Shown here piece after piece: positions 1 through 12,011 of a stretch of 64,000 bases of DNA. The position numbers and the translations under genes are program-made. The first letter of the stretch is position 1, and the number at the start of each line of letters is the position of its first letter. Below the pieces are notes generated by a model, which did not search any database, was not told the DNA's origin, and saw only the letters and a program-made list of their open reading frames with translations. Where the stretch lies: the NCBI GenBank assembly GCA_002794775.1, contig NBAY01000064.1:62001-126000 (forward strand), read 5' to 3'. Origin of the DNA: Porodaedalea pini (Eukaryota > Basidiomycota > Agaricomycetes > Hymenochaetales > Hymenochaetaceae).

Positions 1-3000
1 GGTGGACTTTCTTCCATCGCTTGGGGAGTTTGAGCTTATACGTGCTCGCGCCCACCTTGTTGACGATTTTGAAGGGTCCGTACCACTTGTCTGCTAGCTT
101 CTTTGTTGGTGCATCTGTGCTGATGTTCCGACCATCGAGGAAGACCTTGTCGCCGGGCTGGTACTCCACCAACGTCCCTGCTGTTCGGTCATGGTAGCAT
201 TTCATGTCCTCAGCTGCCTTGATCAGGTTGTCTTTCGAGATGCGATGAGTCCCCTTGATGTGCTTCACGAATTCTTCTGCCGACATGTTGGCAGAGGAGG
301 TTCACATTGTGTCGAAGCTTAGAGGGTGATGTCCTGTATTTGCATAGAAGGGGGACATCTTTGTCGCCGAGTGTTCGCGGTTGTTGTATGCGAACTCTGC
401 GAGGGGGAGCCAGTCCTTCCAGTCCAATTGCTGATGGTTAACGAAGAGCCTAAGGTACTGTTTGAGCTCTTGGTTAATGCGTTCCATCTGACCATCTGTC
501 TGTGGGTGATATGCCGTTGACGGCTTGCCTTCAATGTACAGGAGTTTATATAGCTCCTTCATCATCGATGCGTCGAACTGTGTGCCACGGTCATGGATAA
601 TCTTCTTTGGTAGGCCATGGAGGTGGAAGACGTGGTTGTGGTACAACTGAGCCATGCCTTCCACTGACAGCTTTGTTGTTGTTGGGATCGTGTGCATCTG
701 CTTTGAGAATCTATCCATGAAGACGCAGATCGCATTATGTCCCTTCGAGTCTGGGAGCTCTCCGATGAGATCGACCGTAACAATTTCCCAAGGACCTTCA
801 GGGACTGCATTCAGGTGAAGTGGCCTTGACCTTGACACCCTCAGAGCCTTTGTTCACTGACAACGATCACACCCTCAGACATACGCTCGGATGTCGGAGA
901 ACATCGACACCCACCAGAAGTCTCGACGGACAAGCTCCACCATTTTCGACGCTCCTGGATGCCCAGCCAGTACCGAGTCATGACACTCCTGCAACACAGA
1001 TTCCTTTATCATTGACGGGACATATACCTTCCCCTTCATCTGCCACAAACTGTCGACCTCCGTCATCCCTGTTGGCCTCTCCAACTCGTTCTGTGCCCTC
1101 TGCACCTCACCCACTCGTTCCAACACCTCGTCACGTGACGTCCTCACCACCCCACGATTCAGCCACTTCTCCTTGATGAACATGATGCTGTCATTGTCAT
1201 CCTTGCCCTCGTTGTAGCCAGCCTTGCACGACAGTAGGTCCACCTTGCCCATTGTCTTCCCTGACTTGTGCTCGAGGTGGAAGTCGAATTCCTCAAGCTC
1301 TGTCCGCCAGCGAGCTTGGTGATAGCTCAGCTTCTGCGCCGACCTGAAGTTGGTGAGATTGGCATGGTCAGACCAGATCTCGATCTTGTGACGGGTGCCG
1401 AGAAGGTACTGTCTCCATTCCTTGAGTGCCAAAATGATCGCGAGCATCTCCTTGTCGTAGATCTTGTAGTTTCAATCTGCTGGCAGGAGTGCTTCTGACC
1501 TGTAGGTGACTACCCTCCACTTGCCTTCCTGCTTCTGCAACAACACACCTCCAAGTGCGAAGTTTGATGAGTCCGCTTCAACGTGGAAAGGGCCCTCATC
1601 GTTCGCGATGGCCAGGACTGGAGGTGAGCAGAGACGTCGTCTCAACTCCTCGAACGCCTCCTGCTGTTTGGTCTCCCATACCCAGTCCTTCTTGCCTGTC
1701 AGCAACATCAGCGGATGGACCACCTTGCTGTAGTCCTTGATGAACCATCACAGCCAGTTGCCCATGCCAAGGAATTGTTGCAGCTGTTTGAGGTTTCGCG
1801 GGACTGGCCAGTCTGCGATTGCTTCCGTCTTCGCCGGGTCCGCCCTGATCTCGCCATTACCGATGATGTGGCTGAGGTACTTTATGACTTTGGCATCAAA
1901 CTCACACTTTTCAGGCTTCAGGTATAGACTGTTTTCTCACAGGATCTGAAGTACGCACCTCGACGTCTCGATATGTTCCTTGAGAGTTTGCGAGAGAATC
2001 AGTATATCATCGAGATAGACGATGATCAAGTTATCGTAGATCAGTCCCTTGAAGATGTGGTTGACAAAAGCCTGGAACGTCGCCAGTGTGTTGCAAAGAC
2101 CAAAGAACATGACTGTCGGTTCGAAAAGACCCATATTCATGCAGAATGCTGCCTTCCATTCATCGCCTTCTCGGATCTGGACATTGTAGTATCCCCAGCG
2201 AAGATCAAGTTTGGTGATGAACTTCGCCTTCTTGACCTTGTCGACCAGTTCGTCAATGAGGGGGAGAGGATACTTGTTCTTGATCATGCCGTCGTTGAGT
2301 TTACGGTAGTCCTGGATTGGGCATAGCGATTTGTCGGCCTTCTTAATGAAAAAGAAGGGCGATGCCATTGGTGATATCGACTTTTGTATGCAGCCTGACT
2401 TCAAGTTCTCTTCAAGGAAGTCCTTCAGTGACTGCTGTTCCGTCGGTGTCAGTAGATAGATCTTGCAGTCACTAGGCTTGAAGTCGGGTTTCAAGTCGAT
2501 GATGTGATCCCAGGGGCGATGTTCCAGTAGCTTTTCGAAGCCTTTCTCACTGAAGACGTCGGCAAAGTCATTGAGGTATGCGGGCCAGGACGCCTTGTCC
2601 ATTCGCACCTCTCTCACCCTCCTCATCTCCTTCTCGATCGTGCACTCCTCCGGGCAACGGGTGAATTCAATTGAACCCGTCTTCCAGTTGACCTCCAGGT
2701 TGTGGTGTTGAAGCCAGTCGTAGCCAAGGAAGATGTTTGATGATGCTAGGGATGTTACAGCAAGGACAATCCTTTCCTTGTGGTGTCCAATCATCAGCTC
2801 GACATCTACGTATTTCTCGATCAGACCAGCCTCATTGTGTGTGCCGTCTGTGTTGAGCACCGCAAGGGGTCTGATATAGCGCTTGGTCTCCAACCCGTAT
2901 CGTTCAACAAACCTCTCGTCAATGCATGATCCCGTACACCCCTAATCCACGAGGGCATGTGCATCCACCTCCCTTATCTCACCCTCCACGTTACATCTGA

Positions 3001-3199
3001 CGTTCAGGAGGAGGTCCAGCTGGCGCCTGCCAGTTCCCCTCATGAACAGCTGCTCGTACTTGCTTTCCTTATTCACACCGGTGGGGACTTCGTAATCAGG
3101 AAAACCATCAACGTCATTTGCATCTATGTATTGTACAGATGGTTGGTTATATTTTAGTGGATCTGAATTCAAAGTCCCTTGTTCTACTTGGTCAGTCAC
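1..3199 (-). pseudogene. pol of left chromovirus copy (protease, RT, RNase H, integrase)
   Basis: Domains in order on the minus strand: aspartic protease region (about 2650-3199, with FLGYDWL, the usual end of the retropepsin fold), reverse transcriptase (about 1937-2640, with the YLDD catalytic box near 1999-2010), RNase H (about 1270-1723), HHCC integrase zinc finger (about 875-1000), and integrase core (302-838, with DLIGELPDS, HDRG and YHPQTDGQ). The first bases of the window encode LPKRWKKVH, intact here where the right copy has a stop. A TGA at 1472-1474 splits RNase H at the same codon as in the right copy. Broken by several stops and frame changes. Confidence 0.9.
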
Positions 3200-3207
3200 C
3201 CCGATGG

Positions 3208-4719
3208 CTACGCCTGACCACTTGCAAAACCCTGCGAGTCGACGACCTCTTCGTCATCTCCCTCCTCTTCCATGTAGTCCTCCACTGTCGACCTTCGAGT
3301 GTCTATGACTTCCTCGAATGCTGATTCCTTCATTGCACCTAGCTCGTCGGTGAGGAGGTGATGTTTGCCGGGCGCCATCATTTGCAGCATATGCTGCATG
3401 ATCCCCTGTCCTTGCGGGCACTTGTCCTTGAAGTGACCCAGCTGGCCACAGATCCAGCACACTCATTGGCATTGTGCCTCATTCATCGAGACGTCCATCA
3501 GTTGGCCAGTGCCTCCAAAAGTAACGCCGGTCGCATCACATTTATCGACATGCGGGGCCGCAACCGAACAGTGAGCTGGGGGCGTCTGTTGCTGCTGCAG
3601 GTGTGGCGAAGTCAGGAACGCCCGACCTCGTTGGATGGCCTGGATCTGTTGTTCGCCTCGGTCAATCTTGATGGCCTTCTTCTTCCAGGCGTCGTATGTT
3701 GTCAGGACTGGCGTCGACCTCAGCACTCCTCGTACCACCTCGATGTTCATTGCTCGCTTTAGACGGTCACAGATAATGCTGTCGTCTGTCAGTCCCACTC
3801 TTGTGATCATGACGTCGAGGTCCTGGAAGAACTCCTCAGCGGTGAGGTCCTTCTGAACCTTTGTTTGGAACTTCGCTAGCGCCTTCTCCTTCCTGTTCGG
3901 GTCATCGAATGAGGCATCCAGGTGTTCCTGGAATCTCACCCAGCTATCAGTGAAGGTCACAATGCCAGCTGTCGTCGACTCCTCCACATAGTTCTGTGCC
4001 CACGTCACCGCATTGCCTCCCTTTAAGTAGGAGAGAGCAATGTAGATCTTACTTTCCGACGTGGGGTATCGGCTCAGGTTTGCCGAGATGAAAAGAAGGA
4101 CTTCGCGTTTGAAGTCTGAATAATTGTCGCCGCCAGTGAATTCATGTGGCCGGGCGACGTCGATACTGGGGGTCAGGGGATTGGCTGCAGCGACTGGTGC
4201 CGGGGCGTTGTTCGCCTGATGGGTGAAGGCGCCTGCAACAATCACTGCAATTTGCTCCATCTGCTGCTGACTGAAACCTCCTGCTGACATCGTGGGTTCG
4301 GGCATTGGCGTCGAAGGTTCAGGGGAGGTTGGCGGTGAAGGGTCTCTATGAGCCTCATAGTAAGGGCCTGGAGTCGGAGGCAGAAGGACCATGGACGTTG
4401 ATGGTGCAGGTGATGATGGAGCAGCCGGGGGCCACCTCGCTCTCCTTCCTTGTTCATCTGATGAATACCAGCTGTGCCGGACTTCACTCCACCAGATATC
4501 GTGTACGACACCACTGTTGTTGGTCGTGACGTAGCCTGGTTGGTCTGGATTCCAACGTGCCAATGCAGGAAGGGCCCGTCGCTGTTCGTTGGTGAGATCT
4601 ATCTTGACGACAGCAGAGGAACAGGGATGGGTTGTGTGTTTGATCTGGGTTACGCCAACATTGAACGGGTTCGTCGGCAAAGTTGATGATGAGGCGGAAT
4701 GATGCGGCGGAGATAACAA
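3208..4719 (-). pseudogene. gag polyprotein of left chromovirus copy
   Basis: An open frame of about 418 codons (4719 to 3463) that continues past one TGA into a zinc-knuckle segment (CWICGQLGHFKDKC, a CX2CX4HX4C box, about 3415-3460) and an acidic tail ending near 3208. The central part is a retrotransposon capsid-like domain rich in W, F and charged residues (about codons 190-340). The copy at 60966-62450 reads through the stop position with sense codons, so the TGA at 3463 is a lesion of this copy. Gag packages the element RNA; the zinc knuckle is expected to bind nucleic acid. Confidence 0.88.
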
Positions 4720-5068
4720 TCAACAGCAACATTGACGACTGGACACGTAACGTCACCCATGTCCAAGTTAAGTGGTTCCTCCACCAAAGGGAGATGCGGA
4801 GGGCCAGGGTGGGAGAGAGTTTCCCAATCAGGATGTCAACTTGCCTAAGGTCGAGTTGGTGTCCAAATGTGGTAATGGTCAGGAAAAGTTGGTTGGAAGG
4901 TTTATGTAATACATGAATGTCTGGGCACGTCCGGGCAGGGTTAAGGGTTGTCGTTCAGGGGGTTTACACGTCAAGTCCGTCAAGGGGAGCACTCCTCTAG
5001 ACCGAGTGAAGGCGAGTCAGCAGCGACAACGTACGCTGGGGATGAGCCTGGGTAAGGTTCTGCTTTTA

Positions 5069-5514
5069 TGTTAGGTGGAAGTCTGGGTGGAACTCAGACT
5101 AGGCAACCTCAACGTGCGGCACCTGACGGTGACGCAGACACTGTCTGGGACAAGCTGTATCTCGAACATGGAGTTTGGGCAGCGGTTTACTCAGACTAGG
5201 TTGTCGCGGAGGTAAGAGGATTAATACAAGACTAAACTAATACAAGGGGGACAAGTCTCACCTAGGTTGTCATGGAGGTAAGAGGAAAGGCAGAACAAGG
5301 AGTTCATGCGATTCCTGAGACCTTATATAGCGACGACCACGGGACTATATTACCTAATGTTACCTAAGCAAACAGGATAGAACGAATGAAGGTCATGTGG
5401 AGGGAGTGTGGGAAATGATTGAAAAGACGATTAAATATAATGGAAAGGAGCGGTTAAAAGAAAAGAAATGGTAAAAGGAAAGTAAAAGAAAAGGTGAAAG
5501 TTCAAGTCCTAACA
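5069..5514 (-). repeat. 5' LTR of left chromovirus copy
   Basis: 446 bp, starting TGTTAGG and ending CCTAACA in plus-strand reading, the same inverted termini as the LTRs at 56927, 62759, 28351 and 48750. The first internal bases (5057-5067) read GTTCTGCTTTT, which on the element sense strand is the putative primer binding site AAAAGCAGAAC. The LTR-internal match to this 11-mer (about 5285-5295) carries one substitution here. Confidence 0.93.
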
Positions 5515-5534
5515 CTATGCTACCACCGAGTTTT

Positions 5535-5636
5535 GGGCTCAGACTCGGTACAGTTGCAAAACTCAGCACTTGGGCTCAGACTTGGCACAATTGTGAGACT
5601 CAGCACTCAGGCTCAGACTCGGCATGGTCATGGTGT
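5535..5636. repeat. 37-bp tandem repeat, about 2.8 units
   Basis: Units begin at 5535, 5572 and 5609, each with GGGCTCAGACT or AGGCTCAGACT followed by a CGGTAC / TGGCAC / CGGCAT variant and a CTCAGCACT tail. It lies just outside the 5' LTR of the left chromovirus. No coding content. Confidence 0.75.
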
Positions 5637-6328
5637 AGACTTGGTACTCCAAGTCATGACACAATGTCCAGACAGTTGGTGTCATGTTGGACATGGTAAG
5701 AATGCTCTGGCAGGCTTACAGTGTCCTAACATAGTATCTATCCTTTCTATTTTAAATGAAGACATAAGAAGCAGGTATCATGCACTATGTGTCTCCATTG
5801 AAGGAGACTTATTCTATCTTCAAGTTCTCAACAACTAATATTGTACTTAGTGAGGTTTTGTTGTAAATAGAATGTCATACAATAAAAATTCAGATTGCTT
5901 TCAAGCATGTGTATGTGAGATATATAGTTTTGCAATTGAAGAATCATGTGAACTAAGATGAAGCATTATTCTAAGAGCTGAGACTGATGGCCAGCAGGGA
6001 ATTTTGAATAGGTATAGCTTTTATAGTGAGAACTTGCATTAATTAAATCTGAAGAACCAGAAAAAAACTCAGATCAAGCAATGCCTAAAAAACTCGGATT
6101 GATGGCCAGCGGAGTTCCCAGCTTCGCCGGGAACTCCAGGGCTGGTTGATGGCATCTCGGGGGATGAGAGAATGAGCCTAGGGTTTTAGTCAGATTCTGC
6201 TGAAGTAATGGTGGGATGGTAGGCACCTGATGCTTACTCTACCTGTGCCAAAATTATGTATTTTTTGTTTCCCGTCAATTGCATCCCATCCTATCCCAGC
6301 GGGATCCAGCTGGGATTGGACAACACTA
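5637..6328. other. Intergenic, no gene seen
   Basis: AT-rich sequence between the chromovirus and the next transposon remnant. Short GC-rich inverted patches near 6105-6150 (GTTCCCAGC / CGGGAAC) suggest another small decayed element, but no ends could be defined. Confidence 0.4.
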
Positions 6329-6712
6329 CAGTTGGGCGTGGCTAAAGCCAACAACTGAAGATGTGTCAACTCCCAAATCTATCTCCTTTGTCAAAACACC
6401 TTATTTAGCACTGTAAACTAGATAGATAGATAGCTGTAATGCATATCTATAGAACTTGCTGCTCAGATATTTTTTATTTTGAGATTGGAAAATTTTCTGA
6501 CCAAGAAGTGAAACAAATATTTAAATAGTTAAAAATCATTTTTATTTATTACTTAATGCATCCAAGAAAGGGAATTTTACATAAGACAAACACTGATCAT
6601 TATTTCTTTAACTGTTGAAGAGCTTCTTTAACCTCTTTATTGTTAGGAACACAGTAATGGAACTTGTATTTCTTCATGGATATGGCAGCCTGAAGGAAAT
6701 CAAGTCCTCATA

Positions 6713-9700
6713 CTGTACTGGACTGTACTAGTGCAACCGTAACGCGAACGCTGAGCCGGTTGGGTTGCTTGAATAACGCATCACGCGGGGGACCGGGTTG
6801 CTTCTGCTAGTAGCATTACGCAAAACAATATTTTTTAATTCCAAAAAAAAGTCCCAAGAAATTAAATTATGAGTGATTTTAATCAATAGTTGGCAAGCCG
6901 GCTTCGCCCCAAGCATCTCCCTTGTCATTAAAAGCCCAAATGTCCTCCTCTTCAGCACTAGGCATGAGACCAGAGCCTGTATCAGATTTCTCGACACTTT
7001 TTGCATGGGTGCAATAGCGGCTACAACGACTCGGGATCTTGATTTTCAAGGCACTGCTGACTATCGAGGAGAGAGGGACCACAGAATCGTCATTGTTCGG
7101 ATTGTTGTAGGCCTTGTCAACTGTTTCGCCTTCAACATCTTGATCAATAATAATTTGCTTTTTTTTTTGTGTGGTTATTTCATCGGATAAGACCTTGTCC
7201 TTCTCAAGGTATGTGTCAAGGTTGTTCAGTCGGATGGTCGGATCTATCAACTTATCTTCAGACAAGTTATAATCCTTTACTGCGCATTTACACCATGCCT
7301 CATATTATTACAATAAGTCAATATATTTTTGTGTGCAAGAATGAATAAAGACGTACCATTTTAATAATTTGCTGGCCGTTAAATGAGCACATATATTCAT
7401 GGACTTGCACCAGGGCCTGAACAGACGCATTGCGAAGTACAGTAATAGAATTTGAAAACTTGATGTTTTTGAGAGTGATCCCTTGTGTAAGTTGCTCTTG
7501 CTGCATCTTCACGAGTTCGTCAAGAAAAGACTGCTTGATTGTGTGTTTGATAATTCATTGGAGTCCGACATCCGCAGGTTGAAAGATTCCAGTACCTGGG
7601 AGTAAATGTCTTTGTTAACAGTGTTCTGTCTGTGTGGCGGTATGCAGATCTTCGTAAAGATGATAAGAACTTACAATTAGCCAGAACAAAGATTGGAAAG
7701 ACATAAGGATATTTCTCTTGCAGAAACGTCAGGAATCTGTTGCTTAGATGGACAGGGTAAGCATCAAGATAGAGAACGGCGCACTGGTTCCTTGGTAGCC
7801 TTGGGTTATCACGCAGAACCTGCTCATAGTGAGGCCTGAATATTTCGTCCATGTACTGAAGAGCGACAGCAATGGAGATAAGAAGTTAGAAGTAGTCAAT
7901 GAAAGTGACTTTGAGTCAGAGCTGGAGTTCGATGTACCTGCTTCATCGTTCCAAGTGTACTGTAGTGGCTTGTAGGGTTCTTCTCACTCGCGGCGACTGT
8001 AAAATGAAAGCCTAGTGAGAGTGCCTTTTCCATTCCAAATGCAGTAGCATCTGGACAACTGCATAGTGTCTTGCCGCCGCACACTTGCTGAAGTGGAAGA
8101 AACTGCCCATCTGCAGTACTTGATACACAAATTGTGAAGCCTCGCTTCTCATCTTTCCCGATGATGTTGACCTGCTTGACACCCTTCGCCTCATATGTAT
8201 GCTTGAAACTGGGAATGTAGAGGACGCCGGTCTGGTCCATATTGACTACAAGCTTAGAAATTTATGAAATAAACTTTCAATGAATGTGAACAAGCATTAT
8301 AGAGTGTTAGACTTACTGATAGAGGGATATCGAACACCTTGATTATATTAACAAGCCGAAAAAAGGTTCATTCACAGACCTCATCCTCATTTTCAGGAAT
8401 ATGAGCTGCTGCTCGCGTCGCACGGCGTGGTGACATTGATAGGACATTCACAAAAAAATTCCATACATATCGCTGTAAAGTAGTTAGTATACTTGAGATT
8501 AGATTGAGAAAGTCACTGGCTTACCTCGCTGCATTTGAAGTTACTGCCAATGATATCTGGGTCCTTCTGTTCAATGATAGAAATAAGGATAGCATGGCCT
8601 AAGATTATTGACAGTGGTATTCCATTTGTACGCAGGCCTGCAAAAGTTGTCTTTGCTGCCGTGATAATATCTGGGTACCGTGACAGTATGCCAGCACGTC
8701 CTGTACCTTGAATAGTCCGGTGTCGCTCAATATTCTTCAAGGTCGCTTCGCTCCATCTTGCAGGGACAGCACCTGGTTCAAGCCATTTATGCATGGTACC
8801 TAATATGCATAAGTAATGGACAACCAAGTGTTGTGGTTGTTGAAATAGGCTTCCATCTCACTGTTAGAATAAAAGTGCTTACCTTTGTTGAGATGAGCAA
8901 AGAGTATTGGATGTTCATGTTTGAGCACCTTTGCTGTGAGCGTTGCCGAGAAGTTGTAGCTTGACACAGACTTGTGTATTACTTGCCAGAGGAATGGATG
9001 GTAGTAATTTGTTTTCTTGTGCACTTGCTCAACTGTTCCACCGTTCTTGCCATTTCGTATGGTCTTCCAACCTCCTGTTGCTTCGTGAGATACAGCAGCT
9101 GTTGTGAAGTTTGTTCCTGGCACTTGACTGCCAGATGTGTCAGAGACGAGAGTCACCTAAAAAAAGGGAGCGCATAAGTACCTGAAAACAAAACTGAAAG
9201 TATAAGTATAATAACTCACCAAATGCCTTGGTACCTTTGTGCCATTTTCCTCCCTCCTTGCAGCACAGAACTTCAGTGCCCGAAGTCTGGCTAGCTCCCT
9301 TTTTCTGGCCTCTTTAGCTGCCTTCTCCCTCTCTTCAAAGTTCTTCAGTGCATCTTGTCGTTTTCGTTCACGTTCAAATTCATGCTTGCTTTGTTCAGCA
9401 GCTGCATCCTTCATCAACTTTGAGAATGAGAGCTTGCTCTGGTGGAGATTTTTGCTGACATGTTGCTGTGCACGAACAGAAGGGGGATGTGTTACATTAA
9501 CCAGCTTGATGTCAGAGCCAAGGCTCTCATTGCATAACAGTGGAGCAGGAGACAAGGATTTGCGTGGCCTTACATTGCGTGCCGGTGGGGAAGAAGACAA
9601 AGGTTTGCGGGGACTATGAGAAGTGTGAGCCAATCTCAGATCGAAGGTTTGAATTATGACGTACCACTTTGCACCTGCCGATTTTGCCGCTTTGAGGATG

Positions 9701-10332
9701 CGGTTAATCCATTTGTCTTGAATTAATTGTCGGTAATCTTCATCAGCCTTCCCAACGGCCTCCTTCAGCATTTCAATAAGGGTGCCAAAATTTGACGACC
9801 GATACTTGATTGTAAGAGACTCTTCATTAGCATATAAATGCCGCTGAAAGCATACTTCCAAGTTTCTATTCAGTGCCATCCAAACTCCTCCATCCTCCAA
9901 GTCGTCTGCATCAAAGCCAAAAAAAAATGTTGATTCGGGTGGGTCAAGCGGTAAAGTAGTGGGTAGATTTTTTAGAATGTCGCATAGATAGTTAATTTTT
10001 TCAATGAGATCAGAAGATGCTCCTGGCTTTGTTTTCTCCTGCTTTTTCGGCAGAAACAGCAGGTGAGACATGGTGGGCAGTTGAATCAAGTAGAAAAATT
10101 CTGGCTTTTTTAAAAAATAAGTCTCCATGCTCAAATGTAATCATTCAGACTGTCACTGTCAAACATAAAAATAAAAATTTGTGTTTAGAAATCTGTTAAC
10201 TACAAGTGACAATATTAATATGTGCGTGCTCCAGTTGCCTAGAACCGGTTGCATCATGCGTATTCTGTCCCGGTTGCCTTACTGGAGACCGTAACGCTTG
10301 CAGACCGGTTGCACTAGTACAGTCCAGTACAG
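6713..10332 (-). mobile_element. pogo-like (Tc1/mariner superfamily) DNA transposon, 3.62 kb
   Basis: Perfect 27-bp terminal inverted repeats: the left end starts CTGTACTGGACTG at 6713, the right end is the exact inverse ending at 10332, and TA (6711-6712, 10333-10334) flanks both sides as the expected target duplication. Inside each end are further GGTTGC / GCAACC motifs and CGTTACG boxes (6737-6815 and 10230-10310), likely subterminal transposase-binding repeats. It carries one intron-containing DDE transposase gene on the minus strand. Confidence 0.9.
6879..10134 (-). pseudogene. DDE_1-type transposase, one in-frame stop
   Basis: A multi-exon gene within the pogo-like element. The first exon (about 10134-9235) ends in a long charged helix rich in E, K and R (about residues 240-300), which looks like a coiled coil. 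Catalytic landmarks: VNMDQTG (first Asp, about 8235), VLYLDAYPVH (second Asp, about 7755) and FQPADVGLQ (third Asp, about 7565), all in the order expected for DDE_1 superfamily endonucleases. Introns with GT-AG ends separate the exons. The codon right after FQPADVGLQ is TGA (7555-7557); the frame then runs on through family-like sequence to about 6879. That stop makes this copy probably inactive. Excision and reinsertion of the element would be its function. Confidence 0.85.
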
Positions 10333-10629
10333 TAGTTTAAAATCAATATAGCAAAATATGATTCTGTGTTTCTCTGGGGCATTTTCACACAGATCCTGCC
10401 AGCTAAGATGGCAGAAGGAGCAAGGCAAGCTTGACAGCTTAGCCCCTAATTTTTATTTGAATTTTTAGGTATTTTTTTTTCAGACAAAAGTGAAACAAAT
10501 TGATGGGAGATCAAAAACCACAGATTCATGAGTATTTTCCTTACTTGTATTACAGAAAAAAAATTCTCGGCCTCTAAAACTCAAAACTCCAGGCCAGGCG
10601 GAGTTGATGCTTTATACCGCACCCAACTG

Positions 10630-11162
10630 TAGTACTGTGCGGATGGGCACGAGCAGTGATTTCCTGCCTAAATGGACATAAGTAGTTCTTATGTCATAAA
10701 GATCATTGCTAAATGGGTTACAGTCCTGGACCGGTCCTTGAACCAGTACAGTTTGATTTCAGTTTTGTACAACATTTACAAAATTCTATTTCAAAACAAA
10801 AGTACTACATGAAAACAATTTATGCTAAGTCCATCTATGCCCAATTTTAAGTGAAATCAATCAAAGAAAAAATATATATAAAGGAGTTATGTTTTGAGCC
10901 CAGAATGAGTTGCCACTGGTCCTTGCACCACAAGTTTCCCACACTCAGTTCATATGTGATCTGAGCTCCCCCTTGACATTTTCATAGTCAATAAATTCTA
11001 AATCATATTCAATCTCATTTATAAGTTTAAATTTAGGAATGGCAGACTTCAGATGATCCTTTTTGGTGTTTTGTAAGGGACTTTCGGAGTCAAGTTGATG
11101 GAAACTTGACACGTTGAAGATCACGTGATCAAGTCAGATCACCCTCAGACTAGTCAATATTA
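10630..11162. other. Intergenic, no gene seen
   Basis: AT-rich sequence. Around 10911-10935 CACTGGTCCTTGCACCAC is partly inverted at about 12307-12325 (ATGCAAGGACTGGTGG), on the far side of the palindromic element, so a further decayed element may surround it. I could not define its ends. Confidence 0.35.
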
Positions 11163-12011
11163 CAGCCATTTTCATAAGTCCTGCGACACGTGCATGTCAC
11201 GTGAAGTGAGCCGCGTCAGAGCCAAAATGTCAAAAAATTAGAATGAATGCCTATTTTCTCTGTGAATTCTGCACAGTACCTGCTCATTAAGTACTCAAAA
11301 AAAAGGCACGGTTCTCAGGAGAAGAAATATGTAAAATAGGGAGCAATAAATTGACTGTGTAGGCAGGTGGAGATCAAACAAGTGCAGCTGGTCTGTTCTC
11401 TCACCCATTTCCACTGAGATTCAAAAATTATGGCTCCCCTACATCTACCTATAAAATTCTTTCCTGTATCTGTAAATTAAGTGTATGACTATATCAACAT
11501 CTCCTGAAAGTTTGAAGCCAATCCATTCAGTATTCATGGTCCAGCAGCAAGATTTGTGTTCTACTCTGCAAGACCTGTTGTGAGAAAAGGAGGGTGGAAA
11601 GAGCTTGAAGTGGAACACAAATCTTGCTGCTGGACCATGAATACTAAATGGATTGGCTTCAAACTTTCAGGAGATGTTGGTATAGTCATATACTTAATTT
11701 ACAGATACAGGAAAGAGTTTTATAGGTAGATGTAGGGGAGCCATAATTTTTGAATCTCAGTGGAAATGGGTGAGAGAACAGACCAGCTGCACTTGTTTGA
11801 TCTCCACCTGCCTACACAATCAATTTATTGCTCCCTATTTTACATATTTCTTCTCCTGAGAACCGTGCCTTTTTTTTGAGTACTTAATGAGCAGGTACTG
11901 TGCAGAATTCACAGAGAAAATAGGCATTCATTCTAATTTTTCGACACTTTGTCTCTGACGCGGCTCATTTCACGTGACATGCACGTGTCGCAGGACTTAT
12001 GAAAAAGGCTG
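11163..12011. mobile_element. Palindromic foldback element A, copy 1 (849 bp)
   Basis: Two inverted arms of about 375-380 bp run from CAGCCATTTTCATAAGTCC (11163) to its inverse ending at 12011, around a spacer of about 75-85 bp (11568-11650) with no open frame. TA flanks both sides (11161-11162, 12012-12013). The arms are roughly 97% alike by eye. The outer parts hold CACGTG palindromes. Copies occur at 24694-25542 (also exactly 849 bp) and 44915-45413 (truncated). It has no transposase, so it is non-autonomous and most likely moved by a Tc1/mariner-type enzyme (inference from the TA target). Confidence 0.93.

Larger units (their letters stand above)
1..5514 (-). mobile_element. Ty3/gypsy chromovirus, family 1, left copy (cut by window edge)
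   Basis: An LTR retrotransposon read on the minus strand. The 5' LTR lies at 5069-5514, gag at about 3210-4719, then protease, reverse transcriptase, RNase H and integrase down to base 1. The C-terminal chromodomain and the 3' LTR lie outside the window. It is closely related to the full-length copy at 56927-63200: the same gene order and colinear proteins. It is decayed, with in-frame stops near 838, 1447-1474 and 3463 and several frame changes, so it is not autonomous as read here. Its target duplication cannot be checked because the left end is missing; the 5 bp after the 5' LTR are CTATG. Confidence 0.95.
6329..10629. mobile_element. Remnant TA-target DNA transposon with CAGTTGGG ends, hosting a nested transposon
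   Basis: The left end at 6329 reads CAGTTGGGCGTGGC after TA (6327-6328). The right end at 10629 is its imperfect inverse, CCGCACCCAACTG followed by TA (10630-10631). The termini share CAGTTGGGYGYGG and a TAAAGC box further in. Most of the interior is taken up by the pogo-like element at 6713-10332. Just left of that insertion the minus strand (6611-6709) encodes a short lysine-rich C-terminus (LDFLQAAISMKKY.. to LQQLKK and stop), perhaps the end of this element's own lost transposase. It is assigned to the Tc1/mariner-pogo group only by its TA target and end sequence. Confidence 0.5.
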
